Under the pieces are notes generated by a model. That model had not been told where the DNA came from, ran no database searches, and saw only the letters and a list, made by a program, of their open reading frames with translations. A stretch of 64,000 nucleotides of DNA from Candidatus Margulisiibacteriota bacterium. Lineage in GTDB: Bacteria > Margulisbacteria > WOR-1 > O2-12-FULL-45-9 > XYB2-FULL-48-7. The stretch lies in assembly GCA_025453605.1 (NCBI GenBank), contig JALOPZ010000001.1, positions 212,986 to 276,985 of the forward strand, given 5' to 3'. The position numbers and the translations under genes were made by a program. Of the stretch, positions 15,389-25,600 are shown one piece after another (within the stretch, counting starts at the first letter, position 1; every line of letters starts with the position of its first letter).

Positions 15389-17245
15389 ATGAGGGCCTAT
15401 TTGGGCGGAACATCCCCTTACGCCGTACTGATCGAGGGCGGTTTCAGCCGACGTGATAATCTTTTGTCCCGTAAAGATCCGCTGTTGCCGACAGCCAGGA
15501 ACACTGTCAGCCTGGTCAACACCAACGGCCGGCCCAAATCGTGCCTGGACATCGCCACGGTCCCCAACGCGCGGATCCTGATCGAGAGTATCAAGTTGGC
15601 CGGTATTTCCGACTTTTTTGTCACCACTCATTATCTTCATGACCAGATCGAGGAATATTTCCGGCGGGGTGAAGGTTATGACCTGGGGGTCAAAGAACTC
15701 TGGAACGAAAAGATCGCACTCGGCACCGCGCCCGGGACTGTCATGAATCTGCTGGTGCGCCCCAATCTCCGCGGCCGGACTGCTGTCATTTGCGCCGGCG
15801 ATATTATTTCCGATGTCGATTACGCCAGCGTTCTGGCCCAACACACGGCTGCCGGGAGCACCTTTACCATCGTCCTTAACCCTGTTCCCGAAACAGAGGT
15901 GTCGCGCTTCGGCACGGCCGCGTTCCGGCCGACCGAAGGCACCTTTGGCCGGATCACCGAGTTCCGGGAAAAAAAAGCTCCCCGGGAGGCCCTCCAGAGC
16001 ATTGTCGACCAGAAAAAGCAGTTCCTGAACAATTCCTCTATTTACGTGCTCGATCCGGAGATCTTTTTGCGGCCGTTGACCATCATTGATCAGGAGAACG
16101 GCGAGACCCACCACACCAGGCTGATCCAGCGGATGTTCCCAAACATTGATCCCCAATTCCTGCGCGAACTGATTGACGGCAAAGTCGCACCGCGATCGCA
16201 AGAGGAAGCAACCGCGTGCCTGAAAAGGTTCGGCCATCCCGCCCCGGACTTCAACGACTTTGGGACCCATCTGTTGCCGCAGCTGGCCAGTAATCGGCTG
16301 CTTAACGGCGTATTGCATAATGGTTACTGGACAGATATCGGCACGCCCGAAAGTTATTGGTTCGCCAATTGGCACGCCCTGGCCGGCCGGTTTAAAGTGC
16401 AGATCCCATTTCCCGAAGTTTCTCCCGGCATCTGGGTCCATCCTGAAGCTGACATCCCCGACCTCCGGGCGATCAAGCCGCCCGCGGTGATCGCCGGCGG
16501 GGTTCGGCTCGGTAACATGGTCGAGATCGGTCCGCGCGCGGTCATCGGCAGCGGTTGGGATATTCGGAAGGGGGCCAAGGTAACCGATAGTATCCTGCTG
16601 CAACGCTACGGTAGCGACTCCGACTACCCGCCGGGGACCAAATATCAGGTCATCCACCCCGGCTCCCTCGTCCACCGGTCGATCATCGCCGGCATTCTCC
16701 CGCTCTCCGTGCAGACTTTCAAGACCGTCTGGGGAGACGGCGCACCAAACCCGCAAGGGCCAAGATGCCACACCACGGTCCCGCTGTACATCCCCCAGGA
16801 TTCGGACACCGCCATCAGGAAGCAGACAACCCGTCTCCTGCTGGCGGATAAGCCTGGCCATTTTCTGGACAAGGTGGAAAAGCTCCTGCGCAATAACGGC
16901 TGGCAATGGCTGGAGGCCGCCACTACCCCCGCCAGCGCCGCGGAAAAAATGGATGCCAATAAATACGACCTGATAATTATGGATTTCTCTGAACTGCACG
17001 CCGACCCCGAAGGCATGCCCGAAGGAGCCATCCTGCTGCGCACCTACCGCTGTCATTCCCAGGCCAGGAACAGCGGCACCCCGACTCTCTTCTGGAGCCG
17101 GCAGCCTAACCCGCTGGCCAATATCGACGGGATGACGATCGCCCGCATGACCGAATCAGGGGTCGTGGTCCGTTCCAAGAACAATCCCGAGGTCGCACTC
17201 GGTCGGTTGTCCGATTTCCTGTTGAAGTTACTTAAGGAGCAATAA
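15389..17245 (+). CDS. Sugar nucleotidyltransferase-like protein with beta-helix and receiver-like C-terminal domain
   Basis: The 618-aa product has three parts. Residues about 1-330 resemble NDP-sugar pyrophosphorylases, which make NDP-sugars from sugar phosphates. They include GRPKSCLDI and the segment LAGISDFFVTTHYLHDQIEEYF, which follow the family pattern. The nucleotide loop usually reading GGxGTR is here GGFSRR, so activity needs testing. Residues about 350-430 are hexapeptide-like beta-helix (AVIAGGVRLGNMVEIGPRAV). Residues about 480-618 look like a response-regulator receiver fold: TTRLLLADKPG at its start and YDLIIMDFSE containing the candidate phospho-Asp. It is translated with the downstream gene (5-base gap). 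Confidence 0.72.
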   Translation: MRAYLGGTSPYAVLIEGGFSRRDNLLSRKDPLLPTARNTVSLVNTNGRPKSCLDIATVPNARILIESIKLAGISDFFVTTHYLHDQIEEYFRRGEGYDLGVKELWNEKIALGTAPGTVMNLLVRPNLRGRTAVICAGDIISDVDYASVLAQHTAAGSTFTIVLNPVPETEVSRFGTAAFRPTEGTFGRITEFREKKAPREALQSIVDQKKQFLNNSSIYVLDPEIFLRPLTIIDQENGETHHTRLIQRMFPNIDPQFLRELIDGKVAPRSQEEATACLKRFGHPAPDFNDFGTHLLPQLASNRLLNGVLHNGYWTDIGTPESYWFANWHALAGRFKVQIPFPEVSPGIWVHPEADIPDLRAIKPPAVIAGGVRLGNMVEIGPRAVIGSGWDIRKGAKVTDSILLQRYGSDSDYPPGTKYQVIHPGSLVHRSIIAGILPLSVQTFKTVWGDGAPNPQGPRCHTTVPLYIPQDSDTAIRKQTTRLLLADKPGHFLDKVEKLLRNNGWQWLEAATTPASAAEKMDANKYDLIIMDFSELHADPEGMPEGAILLRTYRCHSQARNSGTPTLFWSRQPNPLANIDGMTIARMTESGVVVRSKNNPEVALGRLSDFLLKLLKEQ

Positions 17246-17250
17246 AATAT

Positions 17251-19875
17251 ATGGGATCAGCCTCAAGATTGGTCAACGCTAAAGGTCCGCTGGTCCACCT
17301 GGCCAACGAGTTTTTTCCGGTCGGCCATGTTGGTTACCTGTCCCGGCTTGTGCGCCGGGTCGCTCAACGCCAGCAGAAAGAAGGGCTCGACGTCCGGGTC
17401 GTGATCCCGCACAACGGGCAGCTTGATCTTCAAGGGGTTAATAATTTGCATGATCAAGGTCAGTATCTCCAAGGAGTTGTCCAGGGGATCCCAGTTTACG
17501 TCATTAAGAATACCGCTGATACTCCCGATTTTTCCTCCCGGATCTATCCGCCCGAAGAAAACGCGCTGGAAAGCTTCGCACAATTCGGAAAAGTATTCTG
17601 GCATCTGGTAAAAAAAGAGCTCTTTGGCCGACGTCCTCTCCTCCAGATGTGGGACCACACCATGGGCTGGGTTTGCGGCCAGCGGCCCTACGAATTGAGC
17701 CGGATCAGGACGATCTTCACGCCGGTCGAACCCGAAACCCATTTTATGCACTTCAAGCCGGCGGAACTGGAGGGCGCGGATCTGGCCACGAACGGAGACA
17801 TTGAAAGTCAGATGGAACATCAGGGCGGCTTCGTTAGCGGCTTTACGGCCGGACTCAGGACAGCAGACACCGTGACCGAATGGTATAACGGTTTTTTTCA
17901 CGAATTACGGGATAAGGTTCCGCTTATGGCCTCCTTCCTGGCACCGCTGATCAAGTCCGGGAAGTTCGAGGCCCTGGCAGCCAGCCGCGGTTGGCGGCCG
18001 AACCAAAAAACGAATATTCCCGTGGCCTGCATCGAGGCCTTTGAGTTAGCGTACCTGCACACCATCTTCGGACGCGGTCACGATTTTTCCGTCAAAGCCG
18101 GCCGGCTCCCGAAAACCAAAATGTCGCTCATGATCAGTGTTACCGAAAAGAACCCGGAAGATCCGCGCAGCCCGATCCTGCTGGAACGTTACCACCGGGT
18201 CCAACCGGATATTCCTCTGGTCGATGCAAACACGCGCTTTGTCGATAATTATTCTCCCACTCAAAACATCGATTATCGGGAAAACATGGGGGGGACCGTG
18301 CAGATGCTCAAAAGAGCGATCGAGGACCCCGCTTTCAGCAACCAACCCGGACCGGTCCTGGCCTTTTTGAACGGCGGTGACGGCGAACGGGGTTTTAACG
18401 TTGTCCTGTCAGCCTGCGTCAAAGGGGAGCTATTGCTCGGGGAGCGGACCATGGGAGATCTCTCCATCGACGCTGCCGCTTTAGTCGCCCGGCAACTACC
18501 CGACGGCGGGGATGGCTGGGTGGTGGTTTTAAGTTGCGATAATTATTTGGTGCCGAACGGACCGATCAAGCTAGGCGGGCGGCTGCTCTCCCGGGCCGAG
18601 CAAGGGCTGGTCCTCTTCGGCCACTCGGTCAAGATCCTGGGCGAGGAACCGGACAGGTTACACTACCTTAAAGACCTGGGGGTCTTTTTTGTCGATGCCC
18701 GGACCGGCAACATTGCCAGCTTTGCCGAAAAAAAAGCCGATCCGCAGGACTCGAACAAGTTCGACCTTGGCTTTGCCCAGCGGGAGATAGAACGGTACGG
18801 TGGCGAGAATGCCTACAAGAACACCTTTTTCTTCGCCATGCGTCGGGACATTGCCAGGGCTTTATACCTAGGCTACGAAAAAGCTAGCCACAAAGACGGC
18901 AAACCGCTCCATTCAACTTATTATCTGAACTTTTCGGACCATTTTACCGCTGCCTGCATGTGTTCAAAGGAAGAGTGGATGGGGCGATATTCCAACCAAA
19001 GTAAATTTGATCGTAATGACTGGGCCTATCTCTGGGACCATGCTAATAGGATCAAGAAAATGTCTGGCGGGATCGGCGGCGCGGATATCGGCGCCGGCGA
19101 CGAGACCTGGTCGGACGTCGGTACCATCCGGGAATATTATAGTCGGGTAACTAGTTTTCTGAGCGGCGATGAACAGGTCCGACGCGTCGCCCGACAGGTT
19201 GCCGGCATTCCGGAGTTCGGATCAGTGGTCCGCTCCCTGGTCAACAACGTCGAACTGCCGGGTAAATCGGCCCCCTATCTGGTCGTCGGTTCGGTCTTTA
19301 AAAAAGGCGGCAAGGTCGGTAATAACGTCATCGTCATCGGCTCCCTATTTGAAGAACGGGTGGAGATCCCCGATAATACGATCGTCATCGGCAGCCATGT
19401 TTACCGGCTCAAGTTCAAACCCGATGACCGGAGCCCCCGGCTGATCTACGCCCTCCACCAGGAAACAACCGACCACCCGCTGGCCGTAGAAAGCCATTGC
19501 GCCCACTCCACCGTCCACTTGATCTCCGGCCAAAAGATGCACGGTGTTTTCCCGATTATGCTGAACGGAAAAGAATTGGAAAAACAGCCTGATGGCCGGC
19601 TCAAGCAGGACCCGTACCTTAAAGCTTATACCCTGGACAGAAAGATGACCAGCCAGTCGCTCTACGGTATGCCGACGATCAACGATACCGCCCTGCAACA
19701 GCGGCTGCGTGACCTGGCGCCCGATAAAGACGCAATTGATGAGGCAACCCTCTCCTTCCCTTCAGTCAAGAACCTTAAGAGGCTCAACAGCCTCGAACAC
19801 TCGAACACCGCCGCCGTCGCCCTGACCGAAGCGATCGATAATCTGCTCTCCATGGGTCAGACACCGCGCCCCTGA
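17251..19875 (+). CDS. Starch-synthase-like N-terminus fused to a sugar-1-phosphate nucleotidyltransferase-like body (copy A)
   Basis: The 874-aa product has an N-terminal region (about 12-225) that follows the GT5 glycogen/starch-synthase N-domain pattern: LVHLANEFFPVGHVGYLS, DVRVVIP, and TADTVTEWYNGFF in place of ADxVTTVSPTY. The ADP-glucose-binding KxGG is replaced, so glucosyl transfer is unlikely. From about 365, FLNGGDGERGF recalls a pyrophosphorylase loop. Segments DGWVVVLSCDNYLV and GGADIGAGDETWSDVGT follow, then beta-helix-like repeats (VGNNVIVIGSLFEE). The body somewhat resembles fucose-1-phosphate/UDP-sugar pyrophosphorylases. No signal peptide is present. The ribosome site AAGGAG lies at 17234-17239. 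A paralogue follows at 19944. Confidence 0.62.
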   Translation: MGSASRLVNAKGPLVHLANEFFPVGHVGYLSRLVRRVAQRQQKEGLDVRVVIPHNGQLDLQGVNNLHDQGQYLQGVVQGIPVYVIKNTADTPDFSSRIYPPEENALESFAQFGKVFWHLVKKELFGRRPLLQMWDHTMGWVCGQRPYELSRIRTIFTPVEPETHFMHFKPAELEGADLATNGDIESQMEHQGGFVSGFTAGLRTADTVTEWYNGFFHELRDKVPLMASFLAPLIKSGKFEALAASRGWRPNQKTNIPVACIEAFELAYLHTIFGRGHDFSVKAGRLPKTKMSLMISVTEKNPEDPRSPILLERYHRVQPDIPLVDANTRFVDNYSPTQNIDYRENMGGTVQMLKRAIEDPAFSNQPGPVLAFLNGGDGERGFNVVLSACVKGELLLGERTMGDLSIDAAALVARQLPDGGDGWVVVLSCDNYLVPNGPIKLGGRLLSRAEQGLVLFGHSVKILGEEPDRLHYLKDLGVFFVDARTGNIASFAEKKADPQDSNKFDLGFAQREIERYGGENAYKNTFFFAMRRDIARALYLGYEKASHKDGKPLHSTYYLNFSDHFTAACMCSKEEWMGRYSNQSKFDRNDWAYLWDHANRIKKMSGGIGGADIGAGDETWSDVGTIREYYSRVTSFLSGDEQVRRVARQVAGIPEFGSVVRSLVNNVELPGKSAPYLVVGSVFKKGGKVGNNVIVIGSLFEERVEIPDNTIVIGSHVYRLKFKPDDRSPRLIYALHQETTDHPLAVESHCAHSTVHLISGQKMHGVFPIMLNGKELEKQPDGRLKQDPYLKAYTLDRKMTSQSLYGMPTINDTALQQRLRDLAPDKDAIDEATLSFPSVKNLKRLNSLEHSNTAAVALTEAIDNLLSMGQTPRP

Positions 19876-19882
19876 CTTCAAC

Positions 19883-19910
19883 TGAAATTTCCCGCCAGAA
19901 GTGCCGATAT
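19883..19910 (+). promoter_or_regulatory. Sigma-28-type promoter upstream of the 19944 gene
   Basis: TGAAATT at 19883-19889, 15 bases between GAAA (19884-19887) and GCCGATAT (19903-19910). It is close to the sigma-28 consensus and lies in the 68-base gap between the two paralogues, so copy B can be transcribed independently. Confidence 0.88.
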
Positions 19911-19943
19911 ATACCTGGATCGCCAGCTTGCAAGGAGCTTTGC

Positions 19944-22571
19944 ATGGAAAGGAAGTTAAACTTGATAAATAATAAAGGGCCGCTGGTTCACGTCGCCAGA
20001 GAATATGGTAACGCCGCCCGTCACGGTTATTTATCCCAGCTTGTCCGCCGGGTCGTGGAGCGGCAGCGCCATGAATCCGGCCTTGACGTCCGGGTCGTTA
20101 TCCCTTTCAGCGCCGGGCTTGACCTCAAAGAGATCGAAGGTCTGCAAGATAAAGGCAAATACCTGGAGGGGCTGATCGACAACGTCCCTGTTTACGTTAT
20201 CAAGGACGGGGAGCTTGGCCCCGCCGATCACGAAGGCATCTACCCGCCGGAAGCAACCGCCTTGCAAAGCTACGCGCATTTCGCCAATAATTTCTGGGCC
20301 CTCGTCCGGGAACAAGTTTTTGGCCATGATCTGTTAGCCCAGATGTGGGACCACCCGATGGGCTGGGTCTGCAGCCAGAGACCATTTGACCTGGGCCGGG
20401 TCCGGACGATCTTCACCCCGGTCGAACCGGCCGATTATTTCATGTCCTTCGATCAATCTCAGATCCAGGCCTTGTCCCTGCGCTCGATCGCCGACATGGA
20501 ACATTTCGGCGGCCGGGGGGTCAGCGGGTTTATGACCGGCCTGCAATTCGCCGATACGGTGACCGAATGGTACAGCGGTTTTTTTGGTGATTTCCGGCGC
20601 GAGGTAGAACAAAGGTTCCCTTCCCTGGCCTCCTTCCTCGTCCCCCTGATGAAATCAGGGAAATTTGAAGCGTTGGCAGCCAGCCGCGGTTGGCGGCCGA
20701 AGCATGAAACCGATATTCCCAAAGCCTGCATCGACGCTTTGGAACTGGCGTATCTGCACACCTTGTTCGGGCGCAGTTATGACTTTTCGATCAATGTCGG
20801 CCGGCTCCCCAAAACCGACATGGGCGGGCTGCTGGTCAGCATCACGGAAAAGAATCCGGAAGACCCGCGCGCCCCGATCCTGGCTGACCGCTATAGACGG
20901 GCCCAGAAAGATCTCCCCGTCATCAGGACCTCCGTTCGTTATGTCGCTAATTATCCTGGTCAGCATGATGCCGGGTTCCGGGGCAATTGCGGCGGGGTCG
21001 TGCAAATGTTAAAACAGCTCGATCACGATCAGGCCCTGGCCGAACGGCAAGGCCCCATTCTCGCCTTTTTGAACGGCGGCGACGGTGAACGGGGCTTTGT
21101 CACCACGCTGGCGTCGTGCGTGAAAGGCGAACTGCTCCTCGGCGAACGGACCATCGGGGACCTGTCCCAGGATGCCGGCGCCCTGGTCGGCCGCCAACTG
21201 CCGCACGGCGGCGACGGCTGGGTCGTGATCTACGGCTGCGATAATTTCCTGTTGCCGAACGGTGAGATCAAGCTCGGCGATCATCTTCTTTCCCGGGCCG
21301 AACAAGGCGTGATCCTGCTCGGCCATTCGGAGAAGATCGCCGGCCGGCGGCTGAACGAGATCAATTATCTCAAAGGTCTGGGCGTATTTTTCATCGACGC
21401 CAGATCCGGCGAGATCGTCAGCTTTGTCGAAAAGATGACCGACCCGAAGAACAAGAATGATTTCGATCTCCCCCGCGCCCAGGCCATGCTGACGCAGCAC
21501 GGCGGGGAAAGCATTTACAAGAACACCTTTTTCTTCGCCATGCGCCGGGACGTCGCCCAGGCGTGGTACCGGGGCTATGAACAGGCCAGCGAATTGACCG
21601 GCCAGCCGCTGCACGAAACCTACGATCTCGATTTTTCGCTCCATTTCACCACGGCCGCCATGACCCCCAACAAAGAAGATTGGATGACACTCTTTAAGAC
21701 CAAAGGAAAAGGGTTCGCGCACGGCGATTGGGAGCGGCTCTGGGATCACGCGCATAGGATCAAGCAAATGGCCGGCGGGATCGGCGGGGCCGATATCGGC
21801 AGCGGCGACGAGACCTGGTCGGACATCGGCACGATCGAAGCTTTTCACGACCGCTTGGCGCGGCTGCTGGATCGGAACGATGACATCCGCAGCGTCTCCC
21901 GGCGAGCTCTTGGGGTACCGGAATTTGAGGCGGAATTTCAATCCCTGACCGCCAAGGTCGAATTCGCGAACGATTCACACCTGATCTTGCGTTCAGTTTT
22001 CAAGAACGGCGGCCGGATCGGCAACAACGTGATCGTTATCGGTTCCGTTTTTGAGGAGTTTGCCGATATCCCCGACAACACTTACGTCATCGGCAGCCAT
22101 GTCTACCGTCTCAACTTTAAGCCCGATGACCGGAGTCCCCGGCTGATCTACGCTTTGCACCAGGAAGCGACCGATCATCCGCTGACGGTGGAGGGCAATA
22201 GCGCCCACTCGACCACCCACCTGATCTCGGGACAAAAAATGCACGGCATTTTTCCGATCTACCTGAGCGGCAAGGAATCGGCCAACGGACCGGACGGCAT
22301 GCCGATCAAAGACCAGTTCACCGGGCATTATTTACTGAACGGCAAACTGACCAATCAGCCGATCCTGGGCATGACCGGTATCTCCGACGCCAATCTGCAG
22401 CGGCGGTTGATCGACCTGGGGACCGATCCCGAAACAGTGGCGCGGCCCTCCGTCAAAAACATCAAACGGCTCACCAGCCTTAGCCAGTCAGACTCCGTGG
22501 CCCGCGCTCTGGCCAAAGAGATCCGGACCGCGCTGTTCCTGGCCGGGGTTATTTCGGCGGATCAACCTTAA
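19944..22571 (+). CDS. Starch-synthase-like / nucleotidyltransferase-like protein (copy B)
   Basis: The 875-aa product is similar to copy A over its whole length and has the same layout. The GT5-like N-domain includes PLVHVAREYG, DVRVVIPFSAGLDL, and ADTVTEWYSGFFGDF. The nucleotidyltransferase-like core has FLNGGDGERGF and DGWVVIYGCDNFLLPNG. GGIGGADIGSGDETWSDIGT and IGNNVIVIGSVFEEF follow. The GT5 KxGG motif is again missing, as in copy A. Both copies conserve GGDGER, KNTFFFAMRRD and HSTxHLISGQKMHG, which marks these as likely functional sites. Start ATG at 19944, ribosome site AAGGAG. Duplication with separate promoters suggests two related sugar substrates; that is inference. Confidence 0.62.
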   Translation: MERKLNLINNKGPLVHVAREYGNAARHGYLSQLVRRVVERQRHESGLDVRVVIPFSAGLDLKEIEGLQDKGKYLEGLIDNVPVYVIKDGELGPADHEGIYPPEATALQSYAHFANNFWALVREQVFGHDLLAQMWDHPMGWVCSQRPFDLGRVRTIFTPVEPADYFMSFDQSQIQALSLRSIADMEHFGGRGVSGFMTGLQFADTVTEWYSGFFGDFRREVEQRFPSLASFLVPLMKSGKFEALAASRGWRPKHETDIPKACIDALELAYLHTLFGRSYDFSINVGRLPKTDMGGLLVSITEKNPEDPRAPILADRYRRAQKDLPVIRTSVRYVANYPGQHDAGFRGNCGGVVQMLKQLDHDQALAERQGPILAFLNGGDGERGFVTTLASCVKGELLLGERTIGDLSQDAGALVGRQLPHGGDGWVVIYGCDNFLLPNGEIKLGDHLLSRAEQGVILLGHSEKIAGRRLNEINYLKGLGVFFIDARSGEIVSFVEKMTDPKNKNDFDLPRAQAMLTQHGGESIYKNTFFFAMRRDVAQAWYRGYEQASELTGQPLHETYDLDFSLHFTTAAMTPNKEDWMTLFKTKGKGFAHGDWERLWDHAHRIKQMAGGIGGADIGSGDETWSDIGTIEAFHDRLARLLDRNDDIRSVSRRALGVPEFEAEFQSLTAKVEFANDSHLILRSVFKNGGRIGNNVIVIGSVFEEFADIPDNTYVIGSHVYRLNFKPDDRSPRLIYALHQEATDHPLTVEGNSAHSTTHLISGQKMHGIFPIYLSGKESANGPDGMPIKDQFTGHYLLNGKLTNQPILGMTGISDANLQRRLIDLGTDPETVARPSVKNIKRLTSLSQSDSVARALAKEIRTALFLAGVISADQP

Positions 22572-22599
22572 ACATAGGGTAAAATAGCGCTTTTTTATC

Positions 22600-22627
22600 T
22601 GAAATTCCACCTCGTTTTTGACGATAT
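22600..22627 (+). promoter_or_regulatory. Sigma-28-type promoter upstream of the 22646 gene
   Basis: TGAAATT at 22600-22606, 15 bases between GAAA (22601-22604) and GACGATAT (22620-22627), followed by ATATA. The ribosome site GGGAG at 22634-22638 would sit at the very 5' end of the message. Confidence 0.88.
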
Positions 22628-22645
22628 ATATACGGGAGACATGCA

Positions 22646-25600
22646 ATGTCCTATTTAGCAGCCCGTAAAGCACTGATTGTCGGCCGGTTGGCGATCGACG
22701 TCGTTTCCAACGCCCGTCGCCAGAATGTCCGCCTGGCCGGCGGTTCCGGCCTGCACGCCGCCCTGGCCTCTTCGCTGCTGGCACCGACCGCGCTGGTCGG
22801 CACCGTCGGCAACAATTTTCCGGCCGAAACAATGCGCGCTCTCCGCTCCCGTGTCGACCTTTCCGGCGTCACGGCCGATCGCACCCGCCCCTGCAACGAA
22901 TGGGTCGGTCGGTACGATTCGCTGGACCGGGCCAGCACGGACGCTTATCACGCCAATATCCCCGAAACCACCTTAGGCATTCCCCGTCGCCTGCTCCGCT
23001 CCGCCGCCGTCCTGATCGGTGCCATGTCCCCCTCGCTGCAACTGGCGGTCATGGGCCAGCTGACGGCGCCGGCGGTGGTCATGATCGATACCATCCGCGG
23101 TTTCATCAACCGGGAGCCGGACCTGGTCAAGGCCGCGATCGCCCGGGCCGACATAGTGACCGTCAACGAGGAGGAGGCGCAACTGTTGACCGGAACATCA
23201 GACGTTTATCTGGCGCTTGACCGGCTGCTAGCCCTAGGGCCCAGAACCGCGATCGTTAAGCTCGGCTCTAACGGCGCAGTGATGGCCACCGGCAATCTGC
23301 TCTTCCGTGTTCCGGCGCTGAACTCTGATCCGATTGACACGACCGGCGCAGGCGACTCTTTTGCCGGGGCCTTTGTCGGTTATCTGGCGCGGCAAGCGGA
23401 ACTCGGCCGCTGCCTGGATAACCTGGCGTTCGGCGAAGCCTTATTAATGGCTACGGTCATAGCCTCTTTCAGCGTGGAGGATTTTGGTTCTGAACGGTTA
23501 CACACCCTGACCCCGGCAGAACTGTTCACCCGGTTCGCGGCGGCTAGATCAAGTTTGCTCGGCCAGGCCCAGCCTCTGGAGATCGCGGGGAAACTTAACG
23601 GCAATGTTTTGCTCAACGCCGTTGACGAACGGACTAGCCCGGACACCGACCGCCTGATCGCGGCCGGGTATCAGCCTGGCGCTTACTCTTTTGACGCGCT
23701 GCCCAACGGGCCCCGCATCGACCTCTCGACCTTTTCATCCAGCCGCGCCAGCAAAAGCAAGGCGATGCACCGGCAAGCTGACGCGCGGCAACGCGCGCTT
23801 TATGACCGCTACGAAGCGGAGATCGCCAAGCTGGACCGCTCCCGGTTCACCTACGCCACACTGACCGAGACAATAATGAACGTCGGCCGGACAATAATTG
23901 CTGGTGACCAGGAATCCGTTAAGCTAGATTCTTTCTCTGATCTGAACCGCCAGGCCACGCAATTTGGCCGTGAGGTCATCGGCACTCTGCCGCCGGAGAT
24001 GACCCTGCGGGAATGGCTGACGCTGGTTGCAGCCGCTAACGCCCTGGAAATCTGGAGCGATAAGCCCCTCTATCAGACACGGGTGCAGGAGTTGAAGCAA
24101 CTGGCGCGAGAGATCAAGGGCCGGCAGCCTGACCTTGATGCCAGCAAGCTCTTTGCCGCCAAGGTCTGGGACCGGCCCACGAGGGTCGTCTACTTACCGG
24201 ACAACTTCGGCGAGGTCGAGATCGATCTCGCTTTTATCCTGAAACTGGCCGAGCGCTACGAACGCTCCGGCGCCGACGATTGGGAGATCGCCATCATTCC
24301 GAAAGCATTGCCCGTGCTGGTCGACATCTATCACGCGGCGCTGATCGAGACCATTACCGATCCGGCGTCGCCCCATCAGGCGCTGCGCCGCTTCCTCGAC
24401 TCCGGCAAGGTCAAGATCATTCCGGGCGGCTCCAAATCGCACGGGACCAATGCCCCACACCTTTCCCGGGAAGCAGCCGATAAATTATTGGAGGTTAAGG
24501 CGCACAACGGCGTAGTCATCGCCAAAGGCGAGGCGCACGTCCAAACCTTGAACGGCCTGGAGATCGATACTTTTCTTCTCTTTTTGGCCAAGAGCATCGA
24601 CACGGTACGCATCGCCGGCATTCGGGCAGAGGGAATCGGCGTCGCTTTTGTCCCCGCCGGAGTCAAGGGGTTCGTCGGGCTGGTGGAAGGTGTCCGGCAA
24701 AACCTCGCTGATCTGCAGGCTGCGCTAGCCGCGAACCTGGATCAATCTACCCTGGAAGCGGTCAAAGCGCGGGCGTTAAGAACCGGGGAAACGTTCGTTG
24801 ACGCTTTGGCCAAACTTGGATCCAGCGAACCGTTGAACGGCGGTGAAAAGATTGCCGCTCACGTCCTGCCGATCATGCAGGATCCCCGGGTCAGCGGTTA
24901 TACGCCGGTCTTCATCGCCCGCGCCGCTATGCCGTTCAAGCTCGCCTGGGACGCTATCGCCCGGAAGCAGAAGAACGCTCCGCTCAGTCATCGACTTATG
25001 CCCAAGATCGGTCAGGTCCCGCAAAACAGGTTGTCCTCGCTGATCCGGCAACTGCTCACCCGGACGGAGGCGGCCCGGCCGGTCGGCGGTGAAACGTGGC
25101 GGAGGCTGGTAGCCGCTTTTGAGTCTCTTCCTGTGGCCGCGCAGCTGGAGATCGAACGCCGGCTTGGCTATCCGTTGGCCAACCTGGCCGGAAGATCCTG
25201 CGGTGAACTGGTAGATCTCTTCGGCAATGTCGGCCTCGATCCCCGCGCCGAACAAGCACAGGTCATGTTTGCCCAACTGGCGGCGGACCAGACTAAACGG
25301 CCGCAGGACCGCGATCCCGAACTGCGCGCCAGGATCAAAGAGCTGCATGCCGGAGCTAAAGGGCGGACCGAACACCTTACCCGGCCGCTGCTCAATGTCC
25401 TGCTGGCCGGGACATCCTTCGGCCGGTTCGTCCGAAAAAACCCGGTCCTTTTCATCGATGAAGCCGGGTCGACCGGCAGCACGGTCTTTGCCGCTGAACT
25501 GCTGGTCCGGTCGTTCGCTAACAAAGCTCGCTGGAAATTCTATACCGTTCAGCCAACGAAGGATAAAAGCGGCTTGTATGACGGCGACTGCGGCCTGCCG

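Noticed and set aside
15383..17056. Long antisense open frame (557 codons) opposite the nucleotidyltransferase-like gene
   Set aside because: It mirrors a well-supported gene with domains, promoter and ribosome site; GC-rich codon use leaves the complementary frame open. The peptide shows no family features.
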